The translations under genes and the position numbers were made by a program. The notes under the pieces were generated by a model that saw only the letters and a program-made list of their open reading frames with translations, was not told the DNA's origin and made no database searches. Shown piece by piece: positions 1 to 9,026 of a stretch of 64,000 bases of DNA (positions are counted from its first letter, which is position 1; each line of letters starts with the position of its first letter). The stretch is from Alkalicella caledoniensis (GTDB taxonomy: Bacteria > Bacillota > Proteinivoracia > Proteinivoracales > Proteinivoracaceae), in assembly GCF_014467015.1 (NCBI RefSeq), contig NZ_CP058559.1, positions 310,001-374,000 on the forward strand. The letters run 5' to 3'.

Positions 1-149
1 ACCTGTTCACGCCATACTGATGATTTGTCTTCTAACTCTATTATCGCCTTTAAAACATCACCATTGGTTCGTTCTAGGGCCTCATGGGCTGCCTTGTAGC
101 TACAACCTGTTCTTTCTCTAATTATATCCACTTTGCGTAATTCATCCAT
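1..149 (-). CDS. DUF4342 family protein, N-terminal part (cut by window edge)
   Basis: Only the first 49-50 codons are inside the window. The start ATG at 147-149 is preceded by GGAGG at 157-161 with 7 bases of spacing. The protein begins MDELRKVDIIRERTGCSY and continues with a pattern of two short helices (YKAAHEALERTNGDVLKAI) typical of UBA/TS-N-like folds found at the front of DUF4342 proteins. It lies 11 bases downstream of recO, so it is probably the last or a late gene of the yqfC-to-recO operon. The role of DUF4342 proteins is not established; UBA-like domains usually bind proteins. The assignment rests on the N-terminal pattern only. Confidence 0.65.
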   Translation of the reverse strand, partial: MDELRKVDIIRERTGCSYKAAHEALERTNGDVLKAIIELEDKSSVWREQ

Positions 150-160
150 TGTCTTTCCTC

Positions 161-904
161 CTAAGTATAGTTTTTTAAAAAATCTTCACTTTTGAAAGTG
201 CGACCATCACAATGGTACTTTATATATCTAACTAGTATGCTGTCTACTACTGTAAGATCATTTATAGATATATCTATCTTTAGTATATCTTCAAAAGTGG
301 ATTTTAATAATAGGAGTAACAGATAAATTTCTTTTTTTGCTAAAAAAGCTGTTTTTTGCGGTATGCAGTTTCTGCAGATTATGCCACCATCTTTTATACT
401 AAAAATAAACTTGTTGTCACTATGACCTCTGCCACAGTGTACACAGGATGCTAACTGTGGGCTATAGCCAAGTAAGGCCATTGCTTTTATTTTGAAGGCA
501 CTTAATATAACTGAGTGATTATCAGGGTATCTATTCAAGTAATCCAAGGTTTTGGCTGTAAGATCAAAGACCTTTGATTGTTCTTGAGCAGAGGGTAAAA
601 AGAAATCTAATAACTCACATATATAGTACGTGCTAAAGGTAAGGCTCAAGCTTTTCATGAGATTTTTATAGTGATCTAAAACATCTGCTTGTCTTAATAG
701 TGGCAGATTATTATTTTTTTGATAATATGTGTATTCACCTAATGTAAATGGTTGAACGCTTGAACTTAGCCGGCTTTTTAATTTTTTTGCACCCTTTGCC
801 AACATCTCAATTTTGCCATTTTCCTTAGTAAAAATAGTGACAATTGTATCTGCCTCTGAAAAGGGAAAACTCTTTAGGACAATTCCTTTAGTTTTGTATA
901 GCAT
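161..904 (-). CDS. recO: DNA repair protein RecO
   Basis: RecO mediates loading of RecA onto SSB-coated single-stranded DNA in the RecFOR recombination pathway and anneals complementary strands. The 247-residue protein has the family layout: an N-terminal OB fold (MLYKTKGIVLKSFPFSEADT, then GKIEMLAKGAKKLKSRL), an alpha-helical middle, and a zinc-binding four-cysteine cluster (CVHCG...ICRNC) at about residues 153-181. The length is usual for Gram-positive RecO. It sits 10 bases downstream of era, the arrangement seen in many Firmicutes, so it is probably co-transcribed with era and cdd. Confidence 0.95.
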   Translation of the reverse strand: MLYKTKGIVLKSFPFSEADTIVTIFTKENGKIEMLAKGAKKLKSRLSSSVQPFTLGEYTYYQKNNNLPLLRQADVLDHYKNLMKSLSLTFSTYYICELLDFFLPSAQEQSKVFDLTAKTLDYLNRYPDNHSVILSAFKIKAMALLGYSPQLASCVHCGRGHSDNKFIFSIKDGGIICRNCIPQKTAFLAKKEIYLLLLLLKSTFEDILKIDISINDLTVVDSILVRYIKYHCDGRTFKSEDFLKNYT

Positions 905-914
905 ATCTACACCA

Positions 915-1808
915 CTACTGGTCTTTGTCGTTTAGGCCGAACTCGTTTATGGCTCCTGGTAAGTCTCTCCAGTTCTTTTTAACTTTAACCCATACTTGGA
1001 GGAATACCTTGTTGTTGAAGAAGTCTTCTATTTCGATCCTTGCTCTTTTACCAATTTCCTTAAGAAGCTTGCCTTGTTTACCAATAATTATTCCTTTGTG
1101 GGAGTCTCTTTCCACATAAATATTGGCTGATACATCTAAAATACCATTTTTCCCTACTTCCATTTGGAATACCTCAACAGCAACACCGTGGGGAACTTCT
1201 TCCCTAGTTAGCTGAAGGATTTTTTCACGGATCATCTCCTGTAGAAGGACTCTCTCAGGTTGATCTGTTATCATTCCTGCTGGATAATACTGTGGCCCTT
1301 CTTGTAAATAATCATTTAATAGTGTTACAAGTCCAGTTGTATTTACACCTTCAAGGGCTGATATTGCAATTATATCACTGAATTTGTACATGGATCTTAA
1401 TTCCTCAATTCTTGCCTTTGCTAAATCTTCAGAAATTTTGTCTATTTTGTTGGCTACCAAGATAACAGGTGTCTCTCTATTTTGCAGGCCTTCTAGTATA
1501 AAGCTATCTCCTCTTCCTATGGGCTCTGATATGTCAGTAATAAATATTATGGCATCCACATCTATGGTAGAGCTTCTAGCAGCTTTTACCATGGCTTCAC
1601 CTAGTTTGTGCTTAGGTTTGTGTATACCAGGTGTATCTATAAAAACTATTTGATATTCATTTCCTGTTAGAACCCCATGGATTTTAGTTCTTGTGGTTTG
1701 TGCTTTGTCTGATGTTATAGCTACTTTTTGTCCCAGTAATTTGTTTAATAGCGTTGATTTTCCTACGTTTGGTCGGCCTATTATTGAAATAAATCCTGAT
1801 TTAAACAT
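915..1808 (-). CDS. era: GTPase Era, 16S rRNA maturation factor
   Basis: Era is a GTPase that binds the 3' end of 16S rRNA and acts as a checkpoint in 30S subunit assembly. The protein shows G1 (GRPNVGKS), G3 (DTPG), G4 (NKID) and a C-terminal KH domain with the GKQGK loop near residue 245. An open frame continues upstream to 1844, but the ATG at 1806-1808 (MFKSGFISIIGRPNVGKST) gives the usual 297 residues and the standard distance to G1. That start overlaps the end of cdd by 8 bases, pointing to translational coupling. There is only a weak GGTG upstream, consistent with coupled reinitiation. Confidence 0.96.
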   Translation of the reverse strand: MFKSGFISIIGRPNVGKSTLLNKLLGQKVAITSDKAQTTRTKIHGVLTGNEYQIVFIDTPGIHKPKHKLGEAMVKAARSSTIDVDAIIFITDISEPIGRGDSFILEGLQNRETPVILVANKIDKISEDLAKARIEELRSMYKFSDIIAISALEGVNTTGLVTLLNDYLQEGPQYYPAGMITDQPERVLLQEMIREKILQLTREEVPHGVAVEVFQMEVGKNGILDVSANIYVERDSHKGIIIGKQGKLLKEIGKRARIEIEDFFNNKVFLQVWVKVKKNWRDLPGAINEFGLNDKDQ

Positions 1809-2220
1809 GTTTAACACCGGATAATGATTTAGGAGTAAAAGCACCAGGTAAAAGTTCTCTTACAGAAGTCAACTGATATTCTCCTGACTCATTTGCTAGT
1901 ATGACTGGGGCTTGTTGTTCTAAAAATTCTGCTATAACTTGTCTGCATGCACCGCAGGGTGATGCTAGTATTTCACCTTTACAGATAACTGCTATTGCTT
2001 TGAAATCTTTCTTACCTTGGGAAACACTTTTAAAAAGTGCTGTTCTTTCTGCACAGTTGGTTAATCCGTAAGATGCATTTTCTATGTTACAACCTGTGAT
2101 TATTTCATCATCAGTTGTAAGTAAAGCTGCACCAACTGGATATTTTGAATATGGTACATAGGCATAGTCCATGGCTTCTTTTGCTGCAACAATTAAATCT
2201 TCAATTATTTTTTTATCCAT
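1801..2220 (-). CDS. cdd: Cytidine deaminase
   Basis: This enzyme deaminates cytidine and deoxycytidine to uridine and deoxyuridine in pyrimidine salvage. The 139-residue length is that of homotetrameric bacterial Cdd. The zinc site is visible: C56 and catalytic E58 in CAER, and C89 and C92 in PCGACRQ. The substrate-binding segment CNIENASYG is at residues 44-52. The gene lies between a DUF881 gene (1-base gap) and era (8-base overlap), and the cdd-era order is common in Firmicutes. Confidence 0.96.
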   Translation of the reverse strand: MDKKIIEDLIVAAKEAMDYAYVPYSKYPVGAALLTTDDEIITGCNIENASYGLTNCAERTALFKSVSQGKKDFKAIAVICKGEILASPCGACRQVIAEFLEQQAPVILANESGEYQLTSVRELLPGAFTPKSLSGVKHV

Positions 2221-2221
2221 A

Positions 2222-3265
2222 TTATCTCCTCCTTGCGTATGCGGGTAATGTTAGCTTTTCCTCATTGTCTATTTGATAAACAATACCCCTAGGCTCAATG
2301 AATGATCTTACATATAGTGCCAAGGCACTTTCTAAGTTTTCAACGTTACCTACGGCTTGAATCACGATGGGCTCAACACTTATGGGTTCATAATCAACGT
2401 GGATTAGAGGTCCCACACAGCGAATAGAACTAGTAGTTGTAAGTCTTCTACCGCCAACTGATATACCAGTTGCTCCAGCACTAAACAACTCATTAACAAG
2501 TTCTCTAAGATCTGAATCATGCACTATATAAAGGTTCCCGAATTCATCGGGGTTATCATAGAGTCTTATGGTTAAACCTTCTCCACTCATTTCAGCATGA
2601 CCCGATGCTATCCTAAGGGATTCTATCTCAGCTTTTAGGCTATCTACTTCTGATTTTAAGCTTTGTTCTCTTTCTTCAACTGAACGAAATGTAGTAAGTC
2701 TAGCTACTCCATTTTCCACTTCGACCTCTAAGTTTCTTTCCCAAAGTACAGGTATACTATCTACGTATTCTTCTATACTTACCTTAGTCTCTGCTGCTAA
2801 CAGTCCTTCATCATTTATCCTAAGTTCACCTGCACTGTTAAAGGACACCCCTATTCTCTTAGGGTCAACTACAGATGAAATCCGTTGATCATAGCTAATT
2901 AGTGACAAGATTATGTTTGCTTGTCTGGCTTCTGCTTCCCTACGGATAACAGATTGCACGTCACTACCTTGATTAAGAACTATCCTTGCCAGTTCATCGT
3001 TGTTAGTGGAAAGATTTATATCATACATAAATTTAGATAAACTATTTTGCACTGCTGAGTATTCAATTACGCCCCAATCTTTAGCTACTCTCTCATGGTA
3101 CTCAACTAGTGATAAGGCATACTCTTTTGCTTCGCTAAAGCCCTGTCCCTTCTTTGTTCTAATATCTGAAAAAACATTGAGCAGCAAAAAGCCGTTTATT
3201 GCTAAAATTAGTACCAACACAACGGATATTACTGTAAGCTTTAAATCAACTTTCTTTGTGTACAC
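2222..3265 (-). CDS. DUF881 family membrane-anchored protein with extended N-terminal region
   Basis: The 347-residue protein has one N-terminal membrane segment (about residues 9-30, LTVISVVLVLILAINGFLLL) and an outside region. Residues about 205-335 look like a DUF881 domain: a short coiled coil (REQSLKSEVDSLKAEIESL), then GEGLTIRLYDNP, IVHDSDLRELVNELFSAGA and ISVGGRRL. Between the anchor and the coiled coil is an extra region of about 160 residues that I do not recognise. DUF881 proteins (YlxW/YlxX types) usually sit by division genes; here the gene lies between dgkA and cdd. The function is unknown, but a sporulation- or envelope-linked role is plausible. Confidence 0.7.
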   Translation of the reverse strand: MYTKKVDLKLTVISVVLVLILAINGFLLLNVFSDIRTKKGQGFSEAKEYALSLVEYHERVAKDWGVIEYSAVQNSLSKFMYDINLSTNNDELARIVLNQGSDVQSVIRREAEARQANIILSLISYDQRISSVVDPKRIGVSFNSAGELRINDEGLLAAETKVSIEEYVDSIPVLWERNLEVEVENGVARLTTFRSVEEREQSLKSEVDSLKAEIESLRIASGHAEMSGEGLTIRLYDNPDEFGNLYIVHDSDLRELVNELFSAGATGISVGGRRLTTTSSIRCVGPLIHVDYEPISVEPIVIQAVGNVENLESALALYVRSFIEPRGIVYQIDNEEKLTLPAYARRR

Positions 3266-3313
3266 TTTTAAACCCCCTCCTCTTATTTTCCACCCTAAAT
3301 CCCCATTGTATTA

Positions 3314-4006
3314 CTAAAAAACACTGAAAAGTACCAGTGCAAATAAAGTGCCTAAAATAGCTCCTACCATAACTTCAAAAAATGAATGGCTATTGTGGGA
3401 AAGGCGGTTTTGGGCAATCATTAGTGATATGGCGAAGCTGCACATGGTCAAAAACAAATTCTCGGAAATAAAAAGCACGGCTACCCCGAAGGCAAATGCA
3501 ACGGCAGTTTGCCCACTGGGTAAGCCTACTTTAGATTTTATATCGTAAAAAACTGCCTTTATTATTATTATCAATAACATAAGTATACCTATGATACTAA
3601 CATATAAATACATGGGTAATCCCCGTATGGATAATAGTATGTTTTCTGTTATTAGCTCAAACTTATCATGAAATAGTACATATCCCACTGCTATGGCGTT
3701 TATGGACCCCACTAATACAGCACCAGCAGCAACATTTTTAGCTATTTTTGCAAGGGGGTGATATTTGTCTGTTATAAGATCAATGGTAGCTTCAACTGCA
3801 GTGTTTATTAGCTCTAGGGAAATAACTAAGGAAACAGTAAAAAACAATACTGCCAGCTCTAAACTAGAAAGTCTGACAATAAATCCTAATAGTAGAACTA
3901 CTAACGCCACAAAATAGTGAATTCTCATATTTCGTTGAGTTTTAACACTGTAGATTATACCATCTACTGCATAGCGGAAACTATGCAGTACTTTTTTTAG
4001 TTCCAA
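3314..4006 (-). CDS. dgkA: Undecaprenol/diacylglycerol kinase fused to a PAP2-like domain
   Basis: Residues 1-120 form a DgkA-type membrane kinase: three hydrophobic helices with the active-site stretch ELINTAVEATIDLITDKYHPLAKIAKNVAAGAVL. In Gram-positives this enzyme phosphorylates undecaprenol, supplying the wall lipid carrier. Residues about 130-230 carry a PAP2-like phosphatase domain with LPSGQTAVAFAF (canonical PSGH; the H is Q here) and NRLSHNSHSFFEVMVG (canonical SR-x5-H-x3-D; the D is E here). Kinase and phosphatase acting on the same lipid are therefore joined in one chain, though the altered residues leave the phosphatase activity uncertain. The gene sits 4 bases after ybeY, in the ybeY-dgkA-cdd order also known in Bacillus. 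Confidence 0.88.
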   Translation of the reverse strand: MELKKVLHSFRYAVDGIIYSVKTQRNMRIHYFVALVVLLLGFIVRLSSLELAVLFFTVSLVISLELINTAVEATIDLITDKYHPLAKIAKNVAAGAVLVGSINAIAVGYVLFHDKFELITENILLSIRGLPMYLYVSIIGILMLLIIIIKAVFYDIKSKVGLPSGQTAVAFAFGVAVLFISENLFLTMCSFAISLMIAQNRLSHNSHSFFEVMVGAILGTLFALVLFSVF

Positions 4007-4010
4007 AAAA

Positions 4011-4442
4011 TTACCCCCTGACTATATTTAGCCTTTGAAGTACTTCTTCCTCTTTCTTTCTCATTTCCTCATCAGGTTCATCGCCATGATCATAGCCTAA
4101 AAGGTGTAACAAACCATGAACTGTAAGAAAAGCAATTTCCCTTGTCAGACTATGTTGATACTCCTGTGCCTGCCTTCTGGCAGTATCTATGGATATATAT
4201 ATTTCCCCCATAAATTCTGGTACGTCAAAGGGAAAGGACAATACATCTGTAGGGTAGTCTTTCCCTCGAAACTTTTTGTTAAGATTTTTTATAAAGGGAT
4301 CATCCACAAAGATGATATTTACTTCAAAGTCCCCTTGTATATTTTCTGTTTGTACTACTTGTCCACATACCTTTTCTATGAGTTCTTCATGTTCTTGGTC
4401 TATTTCAATATTATCGATTGAATCTATAACTGGATATATCAC
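4011..4442 (-). CDS. ybeY: Endoribonuclease YbeY, 16S rRNA 3'-end processing
   Basis: YbeY is a zinc-dependent single-strand endoribonuclease involved in 16S rRNA 3' maturation and 70S quality control. The 143-residue protein has the signature HGLLHLLGYDH at residues 109-119, giving metal ligands H109, H113 and H119, and the upstream RGKDYPTDVLSFPF motif. It lies 15 bases downstream of pgpH and 4 bases upstream of dgkA, matching the conserved phoH-yqfF-ybeY-dgkA-cdd-era order. Confidence 0.96.
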   Translation of the reverse strand: MIYPVIDSIDNIEIDQEHEELIEKVCGQVVQTENIQGDFEVNIIFVDDPFIKNLNKKFRGKDYPTDVLSFPFDVPEFMGEIYISIDTARRQAQEYQHSLTREIAFLTVHGLLHLLGYDHGDEPDEEMRKKEEEVLQRLNIVRG

Positions 4443-4457
4443 TAATATAACTCCTCC

Positions 4458-6527
4458 TTATTTTTGTGGGTATTGGATTCTCTGATGGAATATTCCCAGT
4501 AAAACTTTAGCGAATTTCTCTTTAATCTTTTTAATATCAGCTAGGGTTAGGTCACATTGATCTAACTGACCATCTTGAATTTTATCCTCAATAATTGTGG
4601 AAATAATGTCATTAATTTTATCTTTTGTTGGCTGTTTTAAAGACCTTACTGCGGCTTCCACGGAGTCAGCTAGCATAATTATAGCAGCTTCCTTTGTCTG
4701 TGGTTTTGGTCCAGGATATCTAAAGTCTGATTCGTTTATTTCTCCTTCACCTTGTTCTTTAGCTTTGTGGTAGAAATAAGCTATTTTTGTGGTACCATGA
4801 TGCTGCTGAATTAGATCTATAATTACTGGTGGCAAACCAAACTTCGATGCTATACTCACACCTTCTTTGGCGTGATTAGTTATAATTTTTGAGCTCTCTA
4901 GGGGTTTCATACTATCATGAATATTTTCATTGCCAAGCTGATTTTCAATAAAATAATATGGTTCAGATACTTTACCTATATCATGATAATATGCACCTAC
5001 CCTAGCAAGGATAGGATCGGCTCCTACTTCTTCAGCTGCAGCTTCTGCTAAATTACCAACTATAATGCTGTGGTGGTAAGTTCCTGGCGTCTCTATCAAT
5101 AGTCTTTTCAAAGCACCATTATTTGGATTAGCCAGTTCTAGTAAACGGATGGAAGTGGTTACACCAAATGCACTTTCTAAAAAAGGTAGTATACCGATGG
5201 TAAGTATGCTAGATAGTAATGCAGCCACCATTCCCATTATTATATCCAATGATATGTTTTTTATAAAGTCTGTTGCTCCTTGAAAACTTCCTGTTAGTAA
5301 AGAAAGAGCTATTAAAGTCAAGCCGTTTGCAGCTGCTATTATAACTCCGGCACGGGTTAAGTCAGAGCGTTGATTCACCTTTCTCACAGAAAACACTGCT
5401 ACTGTGCCAGACGTCAGCGCAAGTATAATATAGGTAAATTCATTCCCAACTATAATACCTGAAAAAATTGCTAGTGGAATTGTAAGGAGTAAAGCAATAT
5501 TTCTATCAAATAATATGGTAATAAGTAAAGGTGCTAGTGTTATGGGAATCAGGTAGGCTGAGAAATAGCTAAAAGCTTTAGATAATAGTAAGGTTAGGCA
5601 AAAGATAATTCCCAAAAGTAGCAGCTTATGTGAGTCTACAAGTATACTCTGATTGTAGATATTCAAATATACACCTATGATTATAAATACAATACCAATA
5701 AGTAACGCAAGCCCAAGGTAATATCCAAAGTCTTGACTGGAAGTTTCTTGTAGACCAAGAGCCTCAAGCTGTCTTATGTGAAGCTCTGTTACAACCTCAC
5801 CTTGATCTATAATTTTTGTGTCTTTAAGTATCTTAACCTCAGTTACTTCATTTAGGGCTTGACGTCTATCCCTTTCAGTGGCTTCTGCAGAGTATAATAA
5901 ATTTGCCCTTACTAGGGGTACGTTTATATCTATCAAAAGATCCCTTATATCCCTGTCTGTTGTTAGAAGTGTTAACTCATTTATGACTTGATTTTTTGCC
6001 CTGTCAATGCTTTCAATTTTTATCCCTTGGCTTAAGTTACGCTCTAGTATTTCATATGTGTTTGTATAGATGTATTCCCTTTGTTCACTAGTTAAGTTAA
6101 TAAACTTACGGACGTGACTTATTTCAATTTCTTCTGATAGGTTCTCTTTTATTGCTTGTAGTAGTAGTTCTTGCTCTTGCGGATCTTCTTCTATGGCTGC
6201 TTCTTCTAAGGATGCATAAGTTTGGTTTAACCCACTTAAAGCAGCCACTGTTATTGAGGCCTCTAGGTTATATACCTCTGGGACTGCAGCAACGGCTTCA
6301 TCTTCAGCAAGTTTTGTTAAGTACGGGTCCACAACTGTTCTAGGGGCATAAATTGTGGCTGGGGAAACTTGAGCTACTTCTAATGAGTATTTTTCAGGCA
6401 GTAGTCCCATGGCTAATAATGCATAAGTTGTCATAAAAACCAGTATGCATATTAGATAGCGATATGGCTTGGACTTTCTAAGAATCATTGAACTTTTACC
6501 TTTGAATTTGTTAATAAAGTTAATCAC
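4458..6527 (-). CDS. pgpH: HD-domain membrane phosphodiesterase (PgpH/YqfF type, c-di-AMP hydrolysis)
   Basis: This 689-residue protein has one N-terminal membrane segment, an extracytoplasmic 7TM-HD-type region (residues about 60-265), seven more membrane helices (about 270-470) and a cytoplasmic HD domain with AYYHDIGK and later NHAKEG and QQHHGTT histidines. Listeria PgpH, the characterised family member, hydrolyses cyclic di-AMP to pApA, which affects potassium balance, growth and wall stress. The length and topology match the family. It follows phoH by 19 bases in the operon. Confidence 0.93.
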   Translation of the reverse strand: MINFINKFKGKSSMILRKSKPYRYLICILVFMTTYALLAMGLLPEKYSLEVAQVSPATIYAPRTVVDPYLTKLAEDEAVAAVPEVYNLEASITVAALSGLNQTYASLEEAAIEEDPQEQELLLQAIKENLSEEIEISHVRKFINLTSEQREYIYTNTYEILERNLSQGIKIESIDRAKNQVINELTLLTTDRDIRDLLIDINVPLVRANLLYSAEATERDRRQALNEVTEVKILKDTKIIDQGEVVTELHIRQLEALGLQETSSQDFGYYLGLALLIGIVFIIIGVYLNIYNQSILVDSHKLLLLGIIFCLTLLLSKAFSYFSAYLIPITLAPLLITILFDRNIALLLTIPLAIFSGIIVGNEFTYIILALTSGTVAVFSVRKVNQRSDLTRAGVIIAAANGLTLIALSLLTGSFQGATDFIKNISLDIIMGMVAALLSSILTIGILPFLESAFGVTTSIRLLELANPNNGALKRLLIETPGTYHHSIIVGNLAEAAAEEVGADPILARVGAYYHDIGKVSEPYYFIENQLGNENIHDSMKPLESSKIITNHAKEGVSIASKFGLPPVIIDLIQQHHGTTKIAYFYHKAKEQGEGEINESDFRYPGPKPQTKEAAIIMLADSVEAAVRSLKQPTKDKINDIISTIIEDKIQDGQLDQCDLTLADIKKIKEKFAKVLLGIFHQRIQYPQK

Positions 6528-6546
6528 TTTCCCCCACCTCTAGTTC

Positions 6547-7488
6547 TTATTGTGTTTTTTCGTAGGCTTGTATTATGGCAGTTACTATAGGGTGCCTCAC
6601 CACATCTGAGTCAGTGAGGTATACAAATTCTAACCCCTCTATATCCTTTAGCACTTTACTTACTTGTTTTAAACCTGAAAATTTTCCCTTTGGTAAATCT
6701 ATCTGAGTCACATCACCTGTTATAATAGCCTTCGAACCATAACCGAATCGTGTTAAAAACATCTTCATTTGTTCTGGAGTGGTGTTTTGAGCTTCATCTA
6801 ATATTATAAAGGATCCTTCCAGTGTTCTTCCCCTCATATATGCAAGGGGTGCTACTTCTATTATACCCTTCTCCATGTATCTTTGGAAGACTTCCTGCCC
6901 TAGCATATCGTTAAGACCATCGTATAATGGCCTTAAATATGGGTCTACCTTCTCTTGCAGGTCTCCAGGCAAAAAACCTAGTTTTTCCCCTGCCTCTATT
7001 GCAGGACGGGTCAGGATGATCTTGTTTACCTTTTTCTCCTTCAGTGCCCTTACAGCCATGGCTATGGCTAGGTAGGTTTTACCTGTACCCGCAGGGCCTA
7101 TACCAAATATTATATCATTTTTTTTGATTGAATTTATATATTTTATCTGACCTATTGTTTTTGGCTTGATCTTTTTCCCTTTAAAGTTTGTTATGATAAC
7201 TTCTTGCAGTTCAACCATGTTTAGTGATTCACCCTTTACTTTCATGTTTATTAAGTAGCCAGCTTGCTGATCATCTAGGTATCCATTCTCATCTATCAAT
7301 GATATTATCTCAGATATAATTTCCCTGACAGCTTTGGCTTTCTCTCCAGTTAATTCAACACCTTCACTGTGTATATTTATACGGATATCATAGCACTGTT
7401 CAAGTTTAGCTATGTTTTTTTGTCCTAAGGAATTTAATCCCCTAAAAATTTGGTAATTGTCTATGGATATATTCTCTATTGATGTCAA
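6547..7488 (-). CDS. phoH: PhoH-like ATPase
   Basis: This cytoplasmic P-loop ATPase of the PhoH family has Walker A GPAGTGKT at residues 131-138 and Walker B SFIILDEAQN near residue 230, plus an N-terminal segment of about 100 residues that may hold a KH-like RNA-binding fold. Members are thought to act in RNA metabolism, often beside ybeY as here, but the exact reaction is not settled. The 313-residue length is usual. It follows yqfD by 26 bases. Confidence 0.93.
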   Translation of the reverse strand: MTSIENISIDNYQIFRGLNSLGQKNIAKLEQCYDIRINIHSEGVELTGEKAKAVREIISEIISLIDENGYLDDQQAGYLINMKVKGESLNMVELQEVIITNFKGKKIKPKTIGQIKYINSIKKNDIIFGIGPAGTGKTYLAIAMAVRALKEKKVNKIILTRPAIEAGEKLGFLPGDLQEKVDPYLRPLYDGLNDMLGQEVFQRYMEKGIIEVAPLAYMRGRTLEGSFIILDEAQNTTPEQMKMFLTRFGYGSKAIITGDVTQIDLPKGKFSGLKQVSKVLKDIEGLEFVYLTDSDVVRHPIVTAIIQAYEKTQ

Positions 7489-7514
7489 AGTTTGACCTCC
7501 TAAAGTCTTATATT

Positions 7515-8690
7515 TTAATTAATTCTTTGTATCTGCCCAATATCCTCTATGGTTTCTAAAATAACTTTAACCCTTACTATATTAGGTTCCTTTTCGATAA
7601 CAGTGATGGTTTTATCTTCCACAGATATATCTTTAGGTAATTTTGCTTCTGCTGCTTCTATTGCCCTTTCCCTTGCTAGGGTTTCCATCTGGTTTGGGCT
7701 ATATTTTACTTTTTTTGAAACTACCTCATTATAGGTAACTGTTATTACTTGTAAGGGTAGCTTTGACTTACCTATTTTCAGTACATCAATTTCTTCCTTT
7801 TGATTATATTTTTCAAAGGGAACCTGTTTACCAGGTACCTTTATCTTTCTTCCTAAGGCACTTATGTATGTCACCTTATGGGTGTTTTCAGTTTCAGTGT
7901 ATACAGTTTCTTCATTTTTCGCTTCTCCATAGCCATCATACCAGACTAGTGCTGCAACTATACCAAAAGACCTTACTTGCATATGGGTACGGGACTCTTC
8001 ATTAAACATCTGACCTGTTACAAGTACTTGCCCTTTAGTAACTGTCTGACCTTGTTCAACTTGCCTCTCACCGGAAAGTACTAGAATTTTATTTATAACA
8101 CCATCTTTGGATGCTATGAGGTTAGAGGGACCCTTTTCCGAAGCATCCGCTGGGTCTTTTTCAACTACTTCCACTAAAACTTGGGTACCTGTCATGTTAA
8201 TGGAAACCCAAGCTATCTCAGGATATTTTACTTTCAGTTTCTGCTCTAAGTCTGCACTGTCTAATTTGTATTTAAATACTCCAGGGCTTAGATTATGATC
8301 CTTTAAATATTGGGTAAATTCTTGGTTATTTATAGTCTCAATCCCTTTTACTTCCACAAACCAAATAAAGGAAGATAATAGGTATAATGTTAGTATAAAC
8401 AAAATTAGACCAAATGCAAATATTTTTCTCCGCAATAGTTTATGTAAAAGGAAGGGAAGTCCCCTCTTTTTTGTAAGACGAATTTGTATGTTAAGTTTTC
8501 TACACACATACCAAAGTTCCTTATACCCGTTTATGGTAAGGTTTAGCCTAATATATTTATTCCCGCGCCTTATATTCCAAAGGTGAATTTTTCTTTCGAT
8601 GGCAATATTTATTAGCCTTTCAGCTTTTCTTCCATAGACTCTTATTGTTACATAACCCTTTAAAAAATACAATAAACTTAATATGAACAT
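7515..8690 (-). CDS. yqfD: Sporulation protein YqfD
   Basis: The 391-residue protein has a single membrane helix at about residues 90-112, an N-terminal cytoplasmic region rich in basic residues, and a long outside region with the segment that matches YqfD (SNLIASKDGVINKILVLSGE). YqfD is made in the mother cell in Bacillus and is needed for normal sporulation, with an unknown biochemical role. Its ATG shares one base with the yqfC stop codon, so translation is coupled. The yqfC-yqfD-phoH order is conserved in spore formers and supports the call. Confidence 0.93.
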   Translation of the reverse strand: MFILSLLYFLKGYVTIRVYGRKAERLINIAIERKIHLWNIRRGNKYIRLNLTINGYKELWYVCRKLNIQIRLTKKRGLPFLLHKLLRRKIFAFGLILFILTLYLLSSFIWFVEVKGIETINNQEFTQYLKDHNLSPGVFKYKLDSADLEQKLKVKYPEIAWVSINMTGTQVLVEVVEKDPADASEKGPSNLIASKDGVINKILVLSGERQVEQGQTVTKGQVLVTGQMFNEESRTHMQVRSFGIVAALVWYDGYGEAKNEETVYTETENTHKVTYISALGRKIKVPGKQVPFEKYNQKEEIDVLKIGKSKLPLQVITVTYNEVVSKKVKYSPNQMETLARERAIEAAEAKLPKDISVEDKTITVIEKEPNIVRVKVILETIEDIGQIQRIN

Positions 8691-8983
8691 TATTTTTCAC
8701 CTTCTATATTTATAAATTCTATGGATTTTATCTCACCGTCAATCATAAGGTCTTCACTATAGATGTTTCTTATAACTAGATTTGTTCCTTTGATTTCTAA
8801 TTCACCCTGGGGCAAACGTATTTTGACTAAGTTTTCCTTAAACTCCCTTATACCTTGATGATTTTCTATATATAGTTGCAGTTGGCCTATTACAATTATT
8901 CGAGGTAAGTTGAGAACAATATCCTTTGGAACATCAAAAAAATCTGCTATACCTCGCTTAATTTTATCTCCTGAAGCCGCCAT
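8690..8983 (-). CDS. yqfC: Sporulation protein YqfC
   Basis: This is a small protein of the YqfC/YabP family (97 residues), containing the conserved core DVVLNLPRI-type stretch (here KDIVLNLPRIIVIG) and GELEIKGTNLVIRNI. The ATG at 8981-8983 is chosen because GGAGGTG lies 6-8 bases before it; an earlier GTG in frame overlaps that ribosome-binding site. Family members are mother-cell sporulation proteins, YabP being involved in coat or cortex formation. It begins the operon that runs to recO. Confidence 0.92.
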   Translation of the reverse strand: MAASGDKIKRGIADFFDVPKDIVLNLPRIIVIGQLQLYIENHQGIREFKENLVKIRLPQGELEIKGTNLVIRNIYSEDLMIDGEIKSIEFINIEGEK

Positions 8984-9026
8984 GAACAACACCTCCTATT
9001 CTATATAAAATTATGCGAAAAAAGCC

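Noticed and set aside
1384-1653. An 89-codon plus-strand frame opposite era
   Set aside because: Antisense shadow of a conserved GTPase; no ribosome site.
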